Made by a program: the position numbers and the translations under genes. Below the pieces are notes generated by a model. It was not told where the DNA came from. It worked only from the letters and a program-made list of their open reading frames with translations, and did no database searches. A stretch of DNA of 64,000 bases, from the NCBI RefSeq assembly GCF_000004195.4, contig NC_030677.2, forward strand, positions 40,673,142 through 40,737,141. Direction: 5' to 3'. Source of the DNA: Xenopus tropicalis (taxonomy: Eukaryota; Chordata; Amphibia; Anura; Pipidae). Below are positions 12,526-24,400 of the stretch, piece by piece. How positions within the stretch are numbered: the stretch's first letter is position 1; each line of letters opens with the position of its first letter.

Positions 12526-13658
12526 TGTTTAGCTAAATATTTATAGGTGAATACGTATAATATAAATCATTATAGGAAAAAGCATTTTGTGCTACCCGTA
12601 GCACTTACTCGTTGGCAGACCCTCACATCACATTACAGAAACCTTATAAATATTTTAAAGTTCTAATCAATGAGGAAACTGAATGGATCGGAAGCCATTT
12701 TGAATTCCTGAATTGGCCAATCTGAAAAAAAACTCAGTTAACCAATCCAGAGTACCTGTCTAGTTACCCCTAGCAACCAATCATTGTTTTCATTCTTTAA
12801 ACATTAAATACATTGTTCAGTCAGAACCATGTGCAAATTCATAGCTTCCCTGGATCTGTTTATATACCAGAGAAGTGCTGGTGTAACTAGTTCTTATTGA
12901 TTGCACTGCCTTTGCAAAAGCAACTGTTCTAATATATTATTCAATGACGTAGTATACCTTTCTAAATATAAGGGTAATTACTCTGCATCAATACAACTCC
13001 TCCTTTAATCTTATTCAGAGTATGAGTAAGGCAGCCATATGGTTCATGATTTATACATTAGACTTGTTTCAGAATACTCTCTTTCTCTCTTGTGTAAGAG
13101 AAACCAACACAGCAAAGGGGCTTATCTATTAAAGGCAGTGTAGAAGGCTCAGTAACTGCATGGTTACCAGAACATGGTATCTTGCCCTCTGCATGCCCAG
13201 GGAGCTTGGAAAATATAAACGCCTGCTTGGATATAGAGTTTTCATTAAAATAAGTGACAATTTCAAAAGCAGAACTGGACTACTACATTTGGCAGGAGGG
13301 AAGAATCTGAAAGATAAATTACTATTATACAGTTCTTTGTGAAGTTAGGCAAGTAAGTTTTCTAGAGAATTGTGCTTTCATTTTAAATACTTAAGTTATA
13401 TTAAAATATCAGCACTTTTATATAGCATTCCACTTTTGCACTGAAACTACTTTCTGGTTGTTAGGCTTAATGACTAGTGATTTGGGTGGGTTTAGATCGG
13501 TTTGCTTGGTTCAGGTGGATGGTGGGTCCAGATGCTGGTACTTCTGGAACTACCACTGTAGCCCCTGTACATTCCATTCTCCTGCAACCCCTCAATATCA
13601 GTAGTGGGGCTTCTCCCCACTAATGTGGTGGGTTGGTGCAGGTATTTCCCTGTCATGT

Positions 13659-13942
13659 AAGGGCTCTGGCACACGGGGGAGATTAGTCGCCCGCGACAAA
13701 ACTCCCTGTTCGCGGGCGACTAATCTCCCCGAGTTGCCATGACCCGCCAACCCGGCCACGAACATGTAAGTCGCCGGCGGGATGGCAGATGCGCGAAATC
13801 GCGCCGCCGCGTCTGCCATCCCGCTGGCGACTTACATGTTCGCCGGTGGGATGGCAGGGGTAGGCAACTCGGGGAGATTAGTCACCCACGAACAGGGAGT
13901 TTTGTCGCGGGCGACTAATCTCCCCCGTGTGCCAGAGCCCTA
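13659..13942. mobile_element. Palindromic MITE, GATTAGTCGCC family (copy 1)
   Basis: The element runs from AGGGCTCTGGCACACGGGGG to its inverse CCCCCGTGTGCCAGAGCCCT. Within each arm a second inverted repeat (GATTAGTCGCCCGCGA and TCGCGGGCGACTAATC) makes a nested hairpin. The centre holds 'gtcgccggcgggatggcag' and 'cgcgccgccgcg', so GC content is far above the flanks. Related copies are at 16915-17150, 19078-19515, 51580-51750 and 59862-60182. Confidence 0.85.
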
Positions 13943-14032
13943 AGGGTTTTTTATCTTTTGACCTATCAAATTGCCATTGGTATGAACAAGAGACTAAAAG
14001 CTATTCATTGAAAAGAAAACCTAACTTGCAAT

Positions 14033-14344
14033 TACAGGTATGGGATCCCTTATCAGAAAGTTCCAAATTATGGAAAGGCCATCTCCCATAGACCCCTTAA
14101 TAAGCAAATAAGTCAAATTTTTTAAAATAATTCATTTTTCTCTGTAATAAAACAGTACCTTGTACTTGATCCTAACTAACATATAATTAATCCTCATTGG
14201 AGGCAAAACAAGCCTGCTGGGTTTATTCAATATTTGAATGATTTTTTAGTAGACTTAAGTTTTGGAGGTCCAAATTACAGAAAGATCCCTTATTCGGAAA
14301 ACCCCTGGTCGCGAGCATTCTGGATAACAGGTCCCATACCTGTA
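14033..14344. mobile_element. MITE with TACAGGTATGGGA ends
   Basis: The ends are TACAGGTATGGGATCCC and GGTCCCATACCTGTA in inverted orientation. The body contains 'ccaaattatggaaaggcc', 'taataagcaaataa' and 'aggtccaaattacagaaaga', a pattern I recognise as one of the commonest Xenopus interspersed repeats. A degraded piece of the same family is at 55255-55430. Confidence 0.8.
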
Positions 14345-14414
14345 CTTTGCTTTTTGATTATTTTTGACATTTGCAAATGACTACAAAAATATAGACCAAT
14401 TGCAGTGTTTAGAT

Positions 14415-15032
14415 CAGTGTTTTTCAACCTTTTTTGGGCAAAGGCACACTTGTTTCATGAAAAAAATCACGAGGCACACCACCATTAGAAAATGTTAAAA
14501 AATTTAACTCTGTGCCCAGCAGCAGTGCCCCCCTAGTACACTAGTGCCAAGAGCAGTGCCCCCTAGTACATTGGTGCCCAGCAGCAGTGCCCCCCTAGTA
14601 CATTGGTGCCAAGAGCAGTGCCCCCTAGTACACTGGTGCCCAGCAGCGGTGCCCCCCTAGTACATTGGTGCCCAAGAGCAGTGCCCCCCTAGTACATTGG
14701 TGCCCAGCAGCAGTGCCCCCCTAGTACATTGGTGCCAAGAGCAGTGCCCCCCTAGTACATTGGTGCCCAGCAGCAGTGCCCCCCAGTACATTGGTGCCAA
14801 GAGCCAGCCCCCCTAGTACATTGGTGCCCAGCAGCAGTGTGCCCCGTGGCCCCCCCTAATACATTGGTGCCCAGCAGCATTTTACTACAGCCCGGATTTT
14901 ATTAAAGGGGGCCCGAGCTACTAAGAAAAACTGTAGCATCGCCGGGCCCCCTTTGAAAGTAAAAATTGCGGCCCTGCCTACGGCACACCAGGCAACACTA
15001 GTGTGCCGCGGAACAGCGGTTAAAAAACGCTG
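14415..15032. mobile_element. hAT-like element with 8-bp target duplication and internal minisatellite
   Basis: The left end CAGTGTTTTTCAACC and right end GGTTAAAAAACGCTG are inverted repeats. They are flanked by the exact direct repeat GTTTAGAT at 14407-14414 and 15033-15040, the 8-bp duplication expected of hAT. The interior from about 14510 to 14880 is a tandem array built on 'agtgcccccctagtacattg' (listed separately). No transposase frame is present. Confidence 0.88.
14510..14880. repeat. Minisatellite inside hAT element
   Basis: About ten imperfect copies of a unit of roughly 33 bp, containing 'gcccccctagtacattggtg', occur in tandem. Units ending 'cagcagcagt' alternate with units ending 'aagagcagt', so a dimer of about 65 bp is the higher-order period. 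Confidence 0.85.
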
Positions 15033-15845
15033 GTTTAGATTACTTCAGCCTACATGAATGTATATTGAAGCAATCTTTCTCTATATAAATATTTTCTCTC
15101 TACATATATACTTTTTGCTTACTAACTTTTTTTGTCAAGGCTGTCTATCATTTTGATGTCTCTCATTCAGATACCAGTTCAAATGGAGAACTGCAGTACT
15201 ACTATGTAAATGTCATCATAAAAACACCATCTAAAAATTGCCTTAGGTGACCATACACTTTATATAATCTAAACCTAAATTTCATTGTACCCAACATCAC
15301 AGAGGGATTTTGGGCAAAACCCAAGATGAAACATATTGGGTGGAATAATTTGGTGAATTTTTATTGCAACTGTGTGTATCCCAGTAACTGACTGCATTTC
15401 CTATAAGTCTCCCCTCCACATATATTTTCTTTCGATGATGTTCAGGGCATGTTACTATTTACATATAATATGCCAAACACATCCCTACTATTCAGAAATA
15501 AAGAAATGCTGGCCTCATGACTGCAAATATGTTTAACATTGTATTTTAAATGTTTAACTGTGGGAAAATGAATTGTGTTTATAATATAATAAAATTACCA
15601 TTCATCCTCTCAATATATTTCCATTTGTCTTCCATATCGTAGTTGGTTACGGTTGGGGGAGTACAAAGAGTATTAAGGCCCTGTGTGCCACTGGTGGGCT
15701 AGCAGATCAGCTTTTTGTTTAGAGGATCTACATTCCCTTTAAACAGATTGCAGTCCTACACAAATTTGGGAATTAAATCAGAATGGAAAGGAGCAAAAGT
15801 TGAAGTTCCTTATTTATTACTTTGCACTATGGGTAAGAGTAAGTT

Positions 15846-15869
15846 TTTTTTTTTTTTTTTTTTTTTTTA
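15846..15869. repeat. Poly-T tract
   Basis: An uninterrupted run of T followed by AAACC. It could be the end of a retroposed copy on the minus strand, but no element body is recognisable next to it. Between 15041 and 16715 I see no gene; a T2-like left end (TTAAAGGAATACTGTCATGG) lies at 16187 without a matching right end. Confidence 0.6.
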
Positions 15870-16721
15870 AACCTCTTTCCACCTATCATTCAACATCTTG
15901 GTATCTGTGTTCCCCTTGGTGGATGTAACTTTAAAAGCTGAATGTATTTACATCAGCAACTGACATGCCTCCTGCTTGAAAGCCAGGTTAGTTGTTTACA
16001 ATACAATAGCTGTTTCACACATGAATATTATTTATATAGCACTTGACAAGGTTTTTATGGTACTAAAGGCAGCCATTGATATCAGGATACTAGAGGATTG
16101 GGACCACGCCAAGGTCAAAATAAGTTGCCACAAGGATTTTAACAAAAGTCTCTATCATGAGAGCCAAGTCCAAAGGCAGATTACTTAAAGGAATACTGTC
16201 ATGGGAAAATGTGTGTTTTTCTAAACCCACCAATAAAGCTTCTCCAGCAGAATTCCAGCATTAAAATCAGTTTTTCAAAAATGCCAACAGGTTTTTTATT
16301 ATATTTAATTTAGAAATTTCACATAGGGCTAGCCATATTCTTCATTTCCCAGGGTACTGTGCTGCAAGTTGGAGTGATATTACCCCGCTCCTTGCCCCCC
16401 AGCAGCTGATTAGCAGAACAATGGGAAGGGAGCAAGATAGCAGCTTCCAGTAGGTATCAGAATAGCACTCAATAGAAAGAAATCCAAGTCTGGCTTCGGA
16501 CTCCTCCAGTTACATGGGAGTAGGAGAAACAAAAGTTAATCTGAAAGCAGTTCTAATGTGTAGCGCTGGATCCTTCTGAAATCAGAAGGATCATATTTTT
16601 TATAATACAACATGACTACAAGCTGCATCCTGCAACATATATTCTTGTGTCTTCACTGCAACCATGAAAGAACACGGGGGAAAAGAAGAATTCAAATGTG
16701 GGTTTATTCACACCTAAGGGT

Positions 16722-17345
16722 AAAGACACGGAATTACTAGTAGCAGCTACTTCTTGTGGCTACTAAAAAAAAAAGACAATGCTGACCTAGAATGCTAATT
16801 GTTTCTAGGTGTGTTTTAGCAGAGGCAATTCTCAATATTGTCTATGGTATATTCGGGTGTTTAGTAGCTGTGTCAAGTAGCTGCTACTAGTAGCTCTATG
16901 TGTCTTCACCCTAAGGGCAGTGGCACACGTGGAGATTAGTCGCCCCGCGACAAATCTTCGTTACTGCGGGGCGACATCTCCCCGCAATGCCATCCCACCA
17001 GCAAGAATGTAAATCACCGGTGGGATGGCATACGCGTTGCTATGATTTCCTGAAGTCGCCGCTCATGGAAACTTTGGGAAATCGTAGCGTTGTGTATGCC
17101 ATCCCACCGGCAATTTGCATTCTTGCCAGTGGGATTCTGGGGAGATTAGGCACACAGAGCTGCTAGTAGCAGCTACTTGTCACAGCTACTAAAATAGACA
17201 ATGCTGATCATTTACTGATAATTGTCTCTACATGTGTTTTACCAGAGGCGATTCTCAGTATTGTCTATGGCAGGGTATTTTCTGGCATTTAGTAGCCCTG
17301 GCAAGTAGCTGCTACTAAGTAGCTTCATGTGTTTTTACCCTAAGA
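16722..17345. mobile_element. Composite of two 'gtagcagctac' MITEs around a GATTAGTCGCC MITE
   Basis: Two direct copies of a foldback unit lie at about 16722-16914 and 17152-17345. Each begins near 'actagtagcagctact' and ends near 'agtagctgctacta', with 'tattgtctatgg' inside. Between them lies a GATTAGTCGCC-family element (about 16915-17150) with arms 'tgccatcccaccagcaagaa' and 'ccaccggcaatttgcattct'. All three share 'taagggca/ta'-like ends. Confidence 0.7.
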
Positions 17346-18299
17346 TGTTTTGGGATATTGCAGGACCATAACCCAGAACATGTTTGTGGGAAAAAATACA
17401 CATGGTCTTTATTTCTTTTCATGACTTGCTTAGGGAAAGAAAAAGAATTGGGACACTTGAGAAACCGCTTGGCCACCTAGCAGTAGCATGTAACTGTTTG
17501 GCTTCGGTTGCAGCTGTTCTGTCATTTCCATTATTCCTGACAAGTGCAATAGGAACACAGTGCTTGCCACACATCACTACAGGGGAACTTCCCAACTCTC
17601 TATTCAGTGACAAGGCTTGCTGCTTAGGCCCACAGCAAAAGATGTTTGTTATATCACTGAAGCAAATCAAAACTTTTTTCTTTAGACCCTAAATGCACCC
17701 CCAACTTAGTGATTTAAAATGTGGTGGGGAGTACAACTTTCAATTTATCTCAAATTGTTCCACTAAGAAAAAAAGCACATTGTAATATTTTGATTTCCTG
17801 CAGAATACAAAGGTAAAATACTACAACGATATTTAAGCCATGTATTAAAGGTATACAATTTGATTTTTATGCTGCTTTATTTTTTTGGGGTCCTGGGTAT
17901 AATGTAGAAATTATTTTTAAAACAGCTTTTTTCTGCAGCGGTCTGGCTATAAGCCATGGCCAGAACCTTTCCACATTTCCTTCTCAGCAACTATCTAGAG
18001 AATGCAGTCATTGGATGGTCTGTATATGTTACAGACTTTGTTGCAGGCTACAACCCAATTCAAGCACTCCTAGACCTGGGCACATATATTTTAATACTAG
18101 AGGGTTTACTTTGCCTTAATGTGGCCATACACAGGCACATATTAGCTGCAGATTTGCTTCCTTTTTAAACTCTGAATTCAAAGCGAAGACCTTATTCGAA
18201 CACAACATTTACAACATGACCACTTTCTAAGATCAAAAGAACTGGAAACGTCATAGACAAATTAAACATTTTACTACAAATCCCAACCCAAAACGCCAC

Positions 18300-18647
18300 C
18301 TTCCCAGCTGACGTTGATGAGTAGGCGGAGTTACTACATGCACAGATATGCGCATGCTTCAGAAGGGCGGGGCTGTTACGAACGCGTCAGACGTTCCCTG
18401 TGGAACAGGCCTGACCAGGAAGTGTTGCTATGCACAACCACCACAGCAGCGCTGAGGCCTCGGCCCGGCTTCCTGCGCGCCATTTTCAAACCGCTCCTCC
18501 GCCCGCTGTTCTGTCATCAACTAAGTATTGCCCACTTACCCATAAACCCTGACGAACTGCGTCCGGCCGGAGCAGGGAGAGAGATGAGTGCTTAAGCGGC
18601 TTTCCCGGTGTTTCACAGAGCGGAAAGGAGAGATTAATGCTGTGTGT
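18300..18647 (+). promoter_or_regulatory. CEP135: CEP135 promoter and probable noncoding exon 1
   Basis: An abrupt GC- and CpG-rich island within AT-rich surroundings. It contains a GC box (gggcggggc at about 18365), 'gcgcgccattttcaaaccgc' (partly E2F-like) and several CG dinucleotides. A good donor, GT|GTAAGT, at 18648 could end a noncoding first exon that splices to the acceptor at 21475. Position and content fit a housekeeping promoter. The transcription start itself cannot be read from the sequence. Confidence 0.6.
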
Positions 18648-19077
18648 GTAAGTCAATGTAGTTCCCGTAACAAATCGGATCTCTTATAAACTTATGACGT
18701 ACCCTGGCGTTCTGGGAGTCGCAGCGCAATGGCAGCCAGAGGGTTCTGTGACAGTCCTTCTATGTGTTCTGTCTCGTTGTGAATTATTATTGTCGTATTG
18801 TAAGTCTCGGCTTAGCTAATTGCATATTGTCACGTCAGAATTCTCTGCTAACTTATGTTATTATATTGCATAATGTAACATCTGAATGAACCTGATTTTA
18901 AGACATTTCAGTGTCCCACAACCGAAATAGTAGCAGGCACTCGGCGAAAACGTCTTAGTTGCTATGGAAATATTAAAGATTTGATGATATTATGGTTGCC
19001 AAAAAAATCCTTTGTACTCTTTGCCCTAAACCTGTCAGTCTTTTTCTGTTGGTATCATTAAAGGGATTGAACACCTT

Positions 19078-19515
19078 TAGGGCAGGGGTACACGGGGAGA
19101 TTAGTCGCCTCGCAACAAATCTCTGTTGTCACGGGCGACTAATCTCCCTGCAATGCCATCCCACTGGCTTGAATGTAAATCGCCAGTGGGATGGTATACG
19201 CGGCGCCAAAATTTGCCGAAGTCGCCCGAAGTTTCATCTCAAAGCAACTTTTGCAAATCGCGGCACCATGTATACCATTCCACCTGCCGGTGGGATGGCA
19301 TTGTGGGGCAGGGTAGGACTGGGGGGTGAAGGGCCCTGCAGGTGCCGGCCGCGTCCCCTAATTCCCCCCCCCCCCAGGAGCGCCCTCCCCCGAGCACGCG
19401 TAATTTAACGTGGCAGGGGGTGCGCCGGCAAGGGTCGGGTCTGGGCTGCCAGGGTCCACTAGAGCTGGGGCCCACTGGGCTTTTTCCCGGTGGCCTAGTC
19501 CGACTCTGTTGCGTG
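19078..19515. mobile_element. GATTAGTCGCC-family MITE with GC-rich insertion (copy 3)
   Basis: It starts AGGGCAGGGGTACACGGGGAG and ends GTGTCACTGCCCT in inverse. The arms contain 'atgccatcccactggc' and its complement. From about 19300 to 19500 there is an extra GC-rich block with a C run and 'gggtctgggctgccagggtc', which looks like a second repeat inserted in the first. It lies in CEP135 intron 1. Confidence 0.7.
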
Positions 19516-19529
19516 TGTCACTGCCCTTA

Positions 19530-19921
19530 AGTTAACTTTTAGTATGATGTAAAGAGTAATTTTCTGAGTGTGTGCAGTTGGTTTTTATTACTTGTAGTTT
19601 TTTTAATTATCTCAATTTATGTTCAGTAGCTATCTGGTTGCTAGGGTCCAAATTACCTTATCAACCAGGGAGTGGTTTGAATAATAAACTTTACTATAAA
19701 TAGGAGAGGACCTGAATAGAAAAATAAGTTATAAAAAGTAACCATAACAATAAAACTGTAGCTTCACAGAGCAATTGTTTTATGACTGCTGGGTGACCCC
19801 CATTTGAAAGCTAAAAGAAGATAGCAAATAATTCATAAACTTAAACTAGTTGAAAAGTTGCTTAGCATTGGCCATTCTATAACATGCTAAAAGTTAACTT
19901 AAAGGTGAAGCGCCCCTTTAA
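19530..19921. mobile_element. MITE with 'tagttcacc'-type ends (copy 2)
   Basis: The left part 'gttaacttttagtatgatgt' is mirrored by 'atgctaaaagttaactta' at the right, followed by 'aaggtgaagcgcccctttaa'. Internal blocks match the copy at 11677-12117 in reverse orientation. Confidence 0.65.
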
Positions 19922-21475
19922 AGCGTTTCCTTGTTGTCTTAGGGCACTTAAGTGTTTGATCTCTGCAGTCCTTTCAAGGAAAACTGTGGCTTCCGTATCC
20001 ACCAGCAGCAACGGTGCCATTCACTTTTATTGAAAATGGACTGAGAGCAACAACTGCATGGGAATTTCTCTGTTTGTGAGTGGTTCCCACTTGAAAGCAA
20101 TTTACATTGATTTCTTTTAAAATAACTTTTTATTGATTTCATGTTGCTTCAATGTGCAATGTCGTGGACACAGTCTCCAGTGATATTGTTATTCCCATTT
20201 GCTATAAGGAGCCTGCTGCAGTGGTTGCTTTTTGGGCTTTTCTCAGCATGTTTCTTGGGTATCCTGATCAATGTATCACATAAGGACAACATGTTCTTTA
20301 GAGACAGTAACCAAGTTATATTCTGATTATTGTTCTGGTCACATTTGGAGTGTACCTATGATAAAAACAAAATGCAATTGTGATTTTTTTATAGCTTTTT
20401 AATAGGGTATTTGCACCCCTTGTAACCTGTTTATAAAAAGTGCCAGGCAGCAAGAAGACCTTGCTTTAATGATTAATGTTGAAAGGCATAGCTAAAACCC
20501 CTAATATTTCTCTGCACACAATATCCAGAAAACCAAACCACCATATAATTAAGCTCCGCTCAGCAGCACAGAAAATGACTCCTTTAATTATTTTCCTATA
20601 TAACAAAGGATAGTATGCTGGTCAGTTATATGATTATATATTCATATTCTTTATATGCAATGTCTTCTAAGGGTGGTAGTACAAGGAAAGATTTATCACC
20701 TGTGGTTAAATCTTACCGTGTGCCATCACCCTAAAAGAGGGAGAGATTTTTAGGCACATAGAAAGGTATTTGCAGTGACAGCAGTGCACCCTTCTCTGAT
20801 GAATTGCACACACTGATGCAAGGGGACCCTGGAATTACTGTCCATTTAGACCTTGCCATAATTCTGAGGGTCCTTTATCAGATTGCACCAATTGTGCCAA
20901 GTGGACAGCATTAATGCCACAAGCAATGTCATTTAAAGACAAATGGAGAGTAAAAAAACTGGCTCAAAACATGAAATTTACCAAAACACATGGTAATTTG
21001 CTTCCTTTGTAGTGTATTACTCACAAGTTACAGAACACAACCTGGAATATTTCAGCTCTGGAATTCTGTAATTGGGACGATTTGTCCAAAGAATTCATTT
21101 GTTTTGAGGGTGATACTAGTAAGAGGCTATGCCTAAATACACTTTGATAGGTTTATATAGGCATTTTCCATTTGTTTCCAAAGCACTTTGAAAATTTTAA
21201 AGAGAAATGTCATTCAGTTGTATATAAAATTAGCTGCAATTCAATGTTACTGTCCCAATACAACATGTGATCTCTGCATTTCAAATACAATGTTAGTTTA
21301 TTTCTAACAGGCAGTAAATGTAAGCTGTTTTCTCCAGGAAATGATATCTTCATAGAATAATGTTTATATAAAAATATTTTGTTTCTTAAATATATGTATA
21401 TTATCATTTACCTTTTAGATGTTGTAACTTGGATTCAAAATCGATTTCTGATGTTTTGATTTTTGTCTCTTGTAG

Positions 21476-24400
21476 AACAAAGTTTGTAAGTGAGTGTTTC
21501 ACTGTGCAACTGCTATGATGAGTACTGCTGCAGAGAGGAAATTTATTAACCTCAGGAAACGACTGGATCAGCTGGGCTACAAGCAGCCGCTGGGTATAGA
21601 ATCTTTACCACTAGTTGAAAAACTGTTCAGGTATCTGCTTGTTTGGCTCTTCCTTTTTAGGACATTTTGTTTTCTTGGAAAAAATATTAGTCTCCAGAAT
21701 TACAGGGTTGAATTAAAAAGCAGAGCAATCAGGAATTCTTCTTCTGAGTAGGTCTCATAAGCAAAATTTGTCCTATATATTTTTTTAAAGACTACACAGA
21801 ATGTGCTATTTTTTCCAGGACTGGCAAAATCCCCCCTTTTTCTCTTCCTTACATAGTCCAGCATGGCTCTGGTGGCTACCCTATAGTCAAGTTTAAAATC
21901 TTTAGTATTTCTTAGATAAAACATTGGATTTCTATAGTTTTTGATATTATTTTTTTTCTAAAGGGGGCAACATAGGAACATTGGTAGGCACCTGTAACAC
22001 AGATAACAACTGTGTTAGTCATACATTAAATAAGTAAGGTCAGGGTTCCCAGCCTTTTCGACACGTGAGCCACATTAAAATGTTAAAAGGGCTGAGGAGC
22101 AACACAAGCAGGAAAAAAGTTCCTGGGGGTGCCAAATAAGGGCTGTGGTTGACTATTTGTAAGCTCAATGTAGTCTGGCAACATACAGGAAGCTCTGTTT
22201 GTCAGTACATCTTTTTTTTATGCAATCAAATTTTGCCTTCAAGGCCAGGAATTCAAAAAGAAGCACCTCCATTAATGCCACTGGGAGCAACATCCAAGGG
22301 GTTGGTGAGCAAAATGTTGCTCACGAGCCACTGGTTGGGGATCACTAGTCTAGGGGGCACATTTACGAATGCACGAGCGTATTTTCGCCGATTTTTTCGG
22401 GCGTCTGCATGACTTTTTCGGATGTTTGCACGAAAAAATCGGAAAGGTTTTACCGCTGTTTACAATTGTTCGGTACGAAGATTTTGTGACTTTCGGATCG
22501 CCAATACGATATTATTGTGACTAATATGATTTTTTCGTAAGCATTTTTGTGATATTTGCGATCTTACGAAATTTTCGTTTCCAATACGATTTTTTCCCAT
22601 TTGTGATTCGGATTCATGGATTAGTAAATGTGCCCCTAGGTGTTGACTCGTGAACAAATTATGGTGAAGAGCATATTTAACAGGGAGTGAAATAGAACAT
22701 GCCAGGCACAAATTTCACAGATTTTTTTTTATTTTCGAAGGATTTTTGTATTACAGAGATAATACCTCATTCCCGTTACTCCCTGCCCCAGTGGAGCTTC
22801 CAATCTAAGGTCCATATCACACTGACAAGCTGCATGGTCAGTTTTATCAGGAGCCAGTTAACCTGCTTGTATGTTTTTAAAGTGTTCAGGAAACCAGTGT
22901 ACTCTGAGAAAACCCACTCTACCATGGGTAAAATAAAAATCTGATGCAGATAGTGCTTTAGGTGGAGTCGAACCTGGGACACAAATGCTGCAAATAAGCA
23001 GTGCTAACCACTACACTGCTCAGAGCAAATTCATTTAACCCTTTGATAATTATGACACTAGACATCCTTTAAAATATGCCCTCTTTTATACCTGTCCACA
23101 GCTATACAACTATAGGTCCTTTTCCGATCTTGCTGTGTTTGCTAAAAAATAAAATTTTTGGGAGAATGGTAGCAGCCTTTGGAAATGAACCAGATGAAAA
23201 ATAATAGAAATATCCCTTGGAAAAGTTTATTATGTTATCCTGAGATGAATGATATTTTATGTTCCTTTCTCATAAATTAAGCTCCTGCTCTGACTGTTAT
23301 TTTTCTGCAACTTTTAGTGACCTTGTCCACACAACAGAAAGCTTACGCAATGCAAAGTTAGCTGCTGGCAAGACTGAGAAAGAAAGCAAGAACTTTGACT
23401 CTGTGATTGAACCATACAAGGCAGAAAATGCCAGACTTGTCAGGGAAAATAATGAACTGCATCTAGAGCTTTTAAAACTCAAAGAGGAATCTGATCGACA
23501 CATTAAAGGTAAAAACTTGTGTATTGTTACATACTTTTAACTGAGGTTAAACCTCATACCCAAGATCTTAGGGCCCTTGGCGTTAGTACATTTTCACTGA
23601 TTTCTATACAGTGCATGGACCTGGCTTCAACAAGCACAGGGAATGCCTGAGAGCAGAGTAAAAGATGGGGCCTGCATACTCTGCTGCCAGGGTACAGGTT
23701 AGTTATCAGAATTACTAGTCAATTTGTACAGCCCAGTTTTTATACCTTAATTTTTCCTTTAATTTGATAAGATCAATAGAATGTATTGTCATAGTATTTA
23801 TTTCCAGGAAAAATGTCTGAAGCTAATTTTCGGTGATTCCTATTAACTAATTTCCATGAGTAATTTCTAGCATTAAATTGATAGACATGTTCCTTTCAAT
23901 TTAAAGACTTGAAAGCTTCCCTTCGAAAACTTGAACACCAGACAGCTGACCTGAAGTTTCTAAATAACCAGTATGTTCATAAAATCCGTTCAGTGGAAAA
24001 GGATGGCAAAGCTAAGTCAGAAAGGATACAGCAACTTCAGGAGAAGAACTTACAGGCAGTTGTTCAAACCCCAGGTCAGTGCAGAAGAGAGTTTGTGCAT
24101 TCTCTATTGGTATTGATTACTTTTATTTAGTGATTTAACCAAAAAAAACTGCTTTTTGCAAGAATTTCTACATTTAAGAAAAGCTGTTTGAAAAAGATAA
24201 CATGACATTTTACATGTAGGTGGCAAGAAGAGAACCATCCCCTTTAGGCGTCAACGTATGCAGATTGACCAAACCGTGCCATTATCTGGCATAAGCATTC
24301 TTCCTGTACCTCAACCAGAGGATCCTTATGTAGCTGACCTCCTGCAAGTTGCTGACGACAGGTATGTTTCTCACACATCCGTATTGATTTGTAATTACTG

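Noticed and set aside
18314..18595. 93-residue frame in the CEP135 promoter
   Set aside because: It is in a CpG-rich promoter where stops are rare; no protein similarity is recognisable.
22934..23032. tRNA gene on the minus strand
   Set aside because: The B box is perfect, but the acceptor and anticodon stems do not pair; surrounding sequence is a known type of SINE-like repeat.
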